From the NCBI RefSeq assembly GCF_001278075.1, contig NZ_CP011340.1, positions 3,348,001-3,412,000 on the forward strand: a stretch of DNA of 64,000 nt, written 5' to 3'. The notes under the pieces are model-generated. The model made no database searches. It saw only the letters and a program-made list of their open reading frames with translations, and was not told the DNA's origin. The stretch's first letter is position 1. Each line of letters starts with the position of its first letter. Positions 59,520 to 64,000 of this stretch are shown in pieces. The DNA is from Streptomyces pristinaespiralis (lineage in GTDB: Bacteria; Actinomycetota; Actinomycetes; Streptomycetales; Streptomycetaceae). The translations under genes and the position numbers were made by a program.

Positions 59520-61401
59520 GAAGCAGCCTCCGTCGGGCGAGTCCCAGCAGGTGTACGGCTTCGGGCGCGCGCAGGGCGCGGGCGGTGAGCAGGAAGACGG
59601 CGGGCGTGAGCAGACAGCCTGCGGCGAGGCTCTGCAGCGGCCCGCCGGTCAGCGGCGCGGCGAGGAGCCCGGCCGCGGTGGCGGCGGCCGCCGCCACCGT
59701 GAGGCGTCCGATGCGGCCGCCGACGGAGCGCACCTGGATGGCGACCCCCCGGGATCCGAGGCCGCACAGCAGCAGCAGGGCGGTGGTGCTGATGCCGGCG
59801 GCGTTGGCGGCCGCGATGCCGTTCACGCCGAACGTGCCCACCGCGACCGCTCCGGCGACGACGGTCACGGCGAGGCCCACGGCCATGGCGCCGGCCGGGA
59901 ACCAGGTGGCCCGGCCGGCGGAGAAGAACGGCCGGCAGAGCGCGCCGACGAGGCAGTGGCCGAGGAGCCCGGCGGCGTACACGCGCATGACGGTGGCCGT
60001 GGTGGCGGTGTCCCGCGCGTCGAACGCGCCGCGCTGGAAGAGCACTTCGATGATCTGGGGCGCGTATCCGACGACCAGCGCGGTGCCGAGCAGCACCGTC
60101 GCGCCGGCCATGGCGAGGTCCTGCTCGACACGGCGGCGGGCACGGTCGCGGTCGCCCTCCGCCATGGCCTTGGCGACGACGGGGAACGTCACCGTGCACA
60201 CCATCAGCGACAGCACCATCGGCATCTGCGCAACCTTCTGCGCGTAGTTGAGATGGGAGATCGCCCCGGCGGGGAGCGGCGCGGCGAGGAAGCGCTCGAC
60301 GAGGACCTGGGACTGGCGGCCGACCGCGAAGAGCACGACCGGCGCGAGGACGGCCGCGCCGAGGAGAGGCGCCTTCGCCCGGGGGCGGCGCACCAGCGGC
60401 CGCAGGGTCGTCCGGCGGGCGAAGGCGGGCAGTTGCACCGCCACCATGAGCAGGCTGCCGAAGGCCACGCCGGCCGCGGCGGCGCGTACGCCCCACACCG
60501 AGTGCAGGGCGAGCGTCGTGGCGATGATGCCGGCGTTGTAGGCGACGTAGACGCTCGCGGGGCGCAGGAAGCTGCCGTGGGCGCGCAGGGCGGCGCTGAA
60601 GTAGCCGGTGACACCGAAGGTGAGGACGGTCAGCGCGGTCAGTCGGGTGCAGTCCACGGCGAGTCCCAGGTCGCCGAAGCCCGGCGCGAGCACCCGCACG
60701 ACGAGCGGCGCCCCGATCAGCAGCAGACCCGCCGCGCAGGTCAGCAGCGCGAACAGCCGCGGGAAGGTGGCGGAGACCAGCTCCCCCACGGGGTCGGTGA
60801 TCCGGCGGCCGGCCTCCCGCCGGGCGAGGGCGTGGCTGAACGCGGGCACCAGCAGCAGGGCCATCGCGTCCTCGATGAGGAGCGTGGAGGCCATCTCGGG
60901 GACGGTCCAGGCGATGAGGAACGCGTCGCTCTCGATGCCGGCCCCGAAGATGTGCGCGATGGTCTGGTCGCGCACCAGCCCGAGCACGGCACCCGCCGCG
61001 GTGAGCCCGGCGGTGACCGCGGCCGCCCGGAAGAGGAACCGCCCGAGCGCTGGCGGTGTGCCGCGTCCCGCGCCGCCCGTCCGCCCGCCCCGGCGGGCGT
61101 GCCGCCCCCGCGCCGGGGCTGCGGGCCGGGGGAACGGCCCGTCGGCGGTGCGCTCCGCCTGCCGCGCCGCCGCGCGCGGCTCCCCGGCCGCGGTCACGAG
61201 GGGCTGCTGCTCCGGGCGGTCGTGGGGTGGCCGGTCGTCGGCGGCCCCGCCGTGGATCCCGCCCTGGTTCACCCGTTCCTGGGCCAGGGCCCGCACGGCA
61301 CCGGCGGCGTCGTTCCCCCGGGACGCCGCGTGGCGGCCCGGCGCCAGGGGCGGCGCTGTCCGAAGGCGACGGCCGGCGGCCGGGCGCGGGTCGTCGGTCA
61401 C
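59509..61401 (-). CDS. MurJ/MviN/Wzx-like lipid-linked oligosaccharide flippase
   Basis: 630 residues from GTG 61401, GTGA overlap with the polymerase stop. After an unusually long basic/Pro-rich N-terminus (~115 residues) come 14 hydrophobic helices of the MOP/MurJ fold: LGLVRDQTIAHIFGAGIESD, DAMALLLVPAFSHALARRE and HLNYAQKVAQMPMVLSLMV. It would flip a lipid-linked repeat unit in this locus. The N-terminal extension lacks a motif. Confidence 0.92.
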   Translation of the reverse strand: MTDDPRPAAGRRLRTAPPLAPGRHAASRGNDAAGAVRALAQERVNQGGIHGGAADDRPPHDRPEQQPLVTAAGEPRAAARQAERTADGPFPRPAAPARGRHARRGGRTGGAGRGTPPALGRFLFRAAAVTAGLTAAGAVLGLVRDQTIAHIFGAGIESDAFLIAWTVPEMASTLLIEDAMALLLVPAFSHALARREAGRRITDPVGELVSATFPRLFALLTCAAGLLLIGAPLVVRVLAPGFGDLGLAVDCTRLTALTVLTFGVTGYFSAALRAHGSFLRPASVYVAYNAGIIATTLALHSVWGVRAAAAGVAFGSLLMVAVQLPAFARRTTLRPLVRRPRAKAPLLGAAVLAPVVLFAVGRQSQVLVERFLAAPLPAGAISHLNYAQKVAQMPMVLSLMVCTVTFPVVAKAMAEGDRDRARRRVEQDLAMAGATVLLGTALVVGYAPQIIEVLFQRGAFDARDTATTATVMRVYAAGLLGHCLVGALCRPFFSAGRATWFPAGAMAVGLAVTVVAGAVAVGTFGVNGIAAANAAGISTTALLLLCGLGSRGVAIQVRSVGGRIGRLTVAAAAATAAGLLAAPLTGGPLQSLAAGCLLTPAVFLLTARALRAPEAVHLLGLARRRLLHDH

Positions 61402-62924
61402 GCACGCCTCGTTCCGCCGAGCGCCCACCAGGCCGCCAGGCCCAGCAGCACACCCGTGAGAGCCGTCGACGGGCCGCCGATGTCGGCGTAGAGGAAGTCG
61501 ACGGTCTGCCAGAGCATCAGGCCCACCGCCGTCAGCCCGCAGTCCACGGCCGGCCCGTGCGGCCCGCCACCGTGACGGCGCGGGTTCCGGCCTCCGCGGG
61601 CAAGGCGGCGCGGGAACCCGTCCCGGTCGGCCAGGCGGCGCAGGTACCCGTCCCTGCCGACGAAACGGCGCGGGTGCCCCACCCCGCCGGCAAGGCGACG
61701 CGAGTTCCCGTCCCCGCCGGCAAGGTCACGCAGGTACCCGTCCCCGCCGACGAAACGGCGCACGTTCCCGTCCCCGCCGACGAGACGACGCAGGCCCAGG
61801 ACGAGGACGGCGGCGAGGCTGCCGGCGAGCGCGGTCAGCCCGATCAGGCCCTGCTCGCCGAGGACGAGCAGATACATGTTGTGCGGCGACAGCAGCGGCT
61901 GCTTCTCGAACTCCCTGCCCGCACCGGCGATGTCGCTGCCGGCGGACAGGCCGATCGAGGAATGGCCGTCTCGGTGTGCCGGGAAGCCCTTCAGCCCGAC
62001 CCCCGCCGCCGGCTCCTCGCGCCACATCCCGGCCGCCGCCGCCCACATCGCGTACCGGTCGCCGACCGACCGGTCCGGCGCGTCGGTGACGCGGGTGATG
62101 CTGCTGAGGCGCTCGGAGATCATCTGGGAGCCGATGCCGAGGCCCCCGACGAGTACGACACCGATCGCGGCCACCGCGGAAAGGACCCGCACCGCCTGCC
62201 GCAGCCCGCACAGCGCGACCACGGCGACCGCGGCGAGCGCCGTGGCGATCCACGCGCCCCTGCTGAACGACAGGGCGAGCGGCACGACGAGCACGGCCGC
62301 GGCCGTGAGGGCGCACGGTCGCAGCCAGGGGGGAGCGTCGGCCGGGGGGCGCAGGGCGAGGGCGAGCGCCGCGATCAGCCCGTACGACACGACGGTCGCC
62401 ATCCCCATGACGTCCGTCGGTCCGAAGGTGCCCACGGCGCGGATGTTCTCGCCCATGTAGGAGGCGCCGGTGCCGGTGGCGAACTGGTAGGTGCCCACGG
62501 TGCCCTGGGCGAGCGCCAGGACGACCAGCGCGCCGGCGACGACGCGGAAGTCGCGCGCGTCCCGCACGAGCAGCACGACGGCCAGCGGCACGAGGACGAA
62601 GACCTGCAGGTAGCGCACGAAGCCGGGGAGCGCGGCCTGCGGCTGGGCCGCGGTGACGGTCGCGACGGCGAAGCCGACGACGGGCAGGCCGAACACGACG
62701 GCGGCGGCGGGCGTCAGCGGCCGGGAGCGGCGGTGCAGGACCTCGGCCGCGCACCACACCACCAGGACCGCGGAGGCGATGTCCGCCGGGCTCACCGTGC
62801 CCGCGCCGCTCCCGACCGCCGGCAGCGGCGCGGCCGGCAGCAGCACGGTCGCGACCAGCGGCAGCAGGCGGAGGAAGGGTGGTGTGCGGATGTGCCGCAC
62901 GGCGGTCCAGGTGACGGCTGTCAT
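61398..62924 (-). CDS. O-antigen ligase/Wzy-like polymerase with 8x10-residue insert
   Basis: 508 residues, ~12 hydrophobic helices. The Wzy-C-like loop contains WREEPAAGVGLKGFPAHRDG and LLSPHNMYLLVLGEQGLIGL, typical of the O-antigen ligase superfamily. Between the penultimate helices (~379-458) is an 80-residue insert made of eight 10-residue units of the type RRLxGGDGxx, strongly basic and Gly-rich. Insert topology by positive-inside rule is cytoplasmic. It would polymerise flipped units; overlaps the flippase start. Confidence 0.9.
   Translation of the reverse strand: MTAVTWTAVRHIRTPPFLRLLPLVATVLLPAAPLPAVGSGAGTVSPADIASAVLVVWCAAEVLHRRSRPLTPAAAVVFGLPVVGFAVATVTAAQPQAALPGFVRYLQVFVLVPLAVVLLVRDARDFRVVAGALVVLALAQGTVGTYQFATGTGASYMGENIRAVGTFGPTDVMGMATVVSYGLIAALALALRPPADAPPWLRPCALTAAAVLVVPLALSFSRGAWIATALAAVAVVALCGLRQAVRVLSAVAAIGVVLVGGLGIGSQMISERLSSITRVTDAPDRSVGDRYAMWAAAAGMWREEPAAGVGLKGFPAHRDGHSSIGLSAGSDIAGAGREFEKQPLLSPHNMYLLVLGEQGLIGLTALAGSLAAVLVLGLRRLVGGDGNVRRFVGGDGYLRDLAGGDGNSRRLAGGVGHPRRFVGRDGYLRRLADRDGFPRRLARGGRNPRRHGGGPHGPAVDCGLTAVGLMLWQTVDFLYADIGGPSTALTGVLLGLAAWWALGGTRRA
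61551..61790 (-). repeat. 30-bp x 8 in-frame minisatellite in polymerase gene
   Basis: 240 bp divisible into eight 30-bp units with interspersed substitutions, encoding residues 379-458 (RRLVGGDGNV, RRFVGGDGYL, RDLAGGDGNS and five more). Units near the 3' end of the array diverge most. Confidence 0.92.
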
Positions 62925-62925
62925 C

Positions 62926-64000
<1,075 letters not shown>

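Overview
The window is a high-GC actinobacterial chromosome segment and almost certainly from a Streptomyces. It has very strong third-position G/C bias, a short chaplin, a MelC1/MelC2-type tyrosinase pair, a GH18 chitinase with the Streptomyces chitinase promoter repeat, a GAF/SpoIIE/ATPase phosphatase, and the oxyR-ahpC-ahpD arrangement known from S. coelicolor. I saw no rRNA, tRNA, CRISPR array, transposase or prophage. Both edges cut genes: a SpoIIE-type phosphatase on the left and an undecaprenyl-phosphate sugar phosphotransferase on the right.

Layout. 1-9 kb: phosphatase, class A penicillin-binding protein, an SPFH membrane protein with a coupled ribbon-helix-helix partner, and a PadR-regulated ABC/FtsX exporter. 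8.8-11 kb: OxyR diverging from the AhpC/AhpD peroxide system. 11-20 kb: membrane and cell-wall housekeeping (AI-2E-type permease, transglycosylase-like secreted protein, PIN-PhoH ATPase, UppS-type prenyltransferase, aldo/keto reductase, winged-helix DNA-repair-like protein, cupin). 20-31 kb: a Tad/Flp pilus locus, with a stand-alone prepilin peptidase followed by a long leftward gene series holding ATPases, platform proteins, pseudopilins, a Flp pilin with a polyglycine tail, a lipoprotein, an OmpA-like protein and two uncharacterised genes. 31-38 kb: chitinase, an Nramp-like carrier with altered metal motifs, an M14 carboxypeptidase and two hypothetical proteins. 38-45.4 kb: a catabolic island (GntP permease, RidA, IclR regulator, PfkB kinase, PLP amino-acid deaminase/aldolase, N-acyl-D-amino-acid deacylase). 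45-51.8 kb: AlkB, chaplin with a sigma-BldN-like promoter, tyrosinase pair, secreted protein, P450, a DUF5949-type protein and a lipoprotein. 51.8-64 kb: an exopolysaccharide locus (FAD protein, ATP-grasp, GH26-like secreted hydrolase, FemAB/GNAT-like transferase, Wzz-like protein, GT4, deacetylase, MurJ/Wzx-like flippase, O-antigen-ligase-like polymerase, sugar phosphotransferase).

How the genes may work together. The Tad genes are tightly coupled by ATGA overlaps and look like one envelope-spanning pilus machine adapted to a Gram-positive cell. The polysaccharide genes contain each step of a lipid-linked export pathway: priming, elongation, modification, flipping, polymerisation, length control and trimming. 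The IclR island is best read as scavenging of D-amino acids or N-acylated D-amino acids. The most unusual features are the eight-unit in-frame minisatellite in the polymerase, two unannotated Tad-operon genes, the Gly11 pilin tail, the non-canonical Nramp and a set of apparently leaderless transcripts. All functional statements are reading-based; no search was run.
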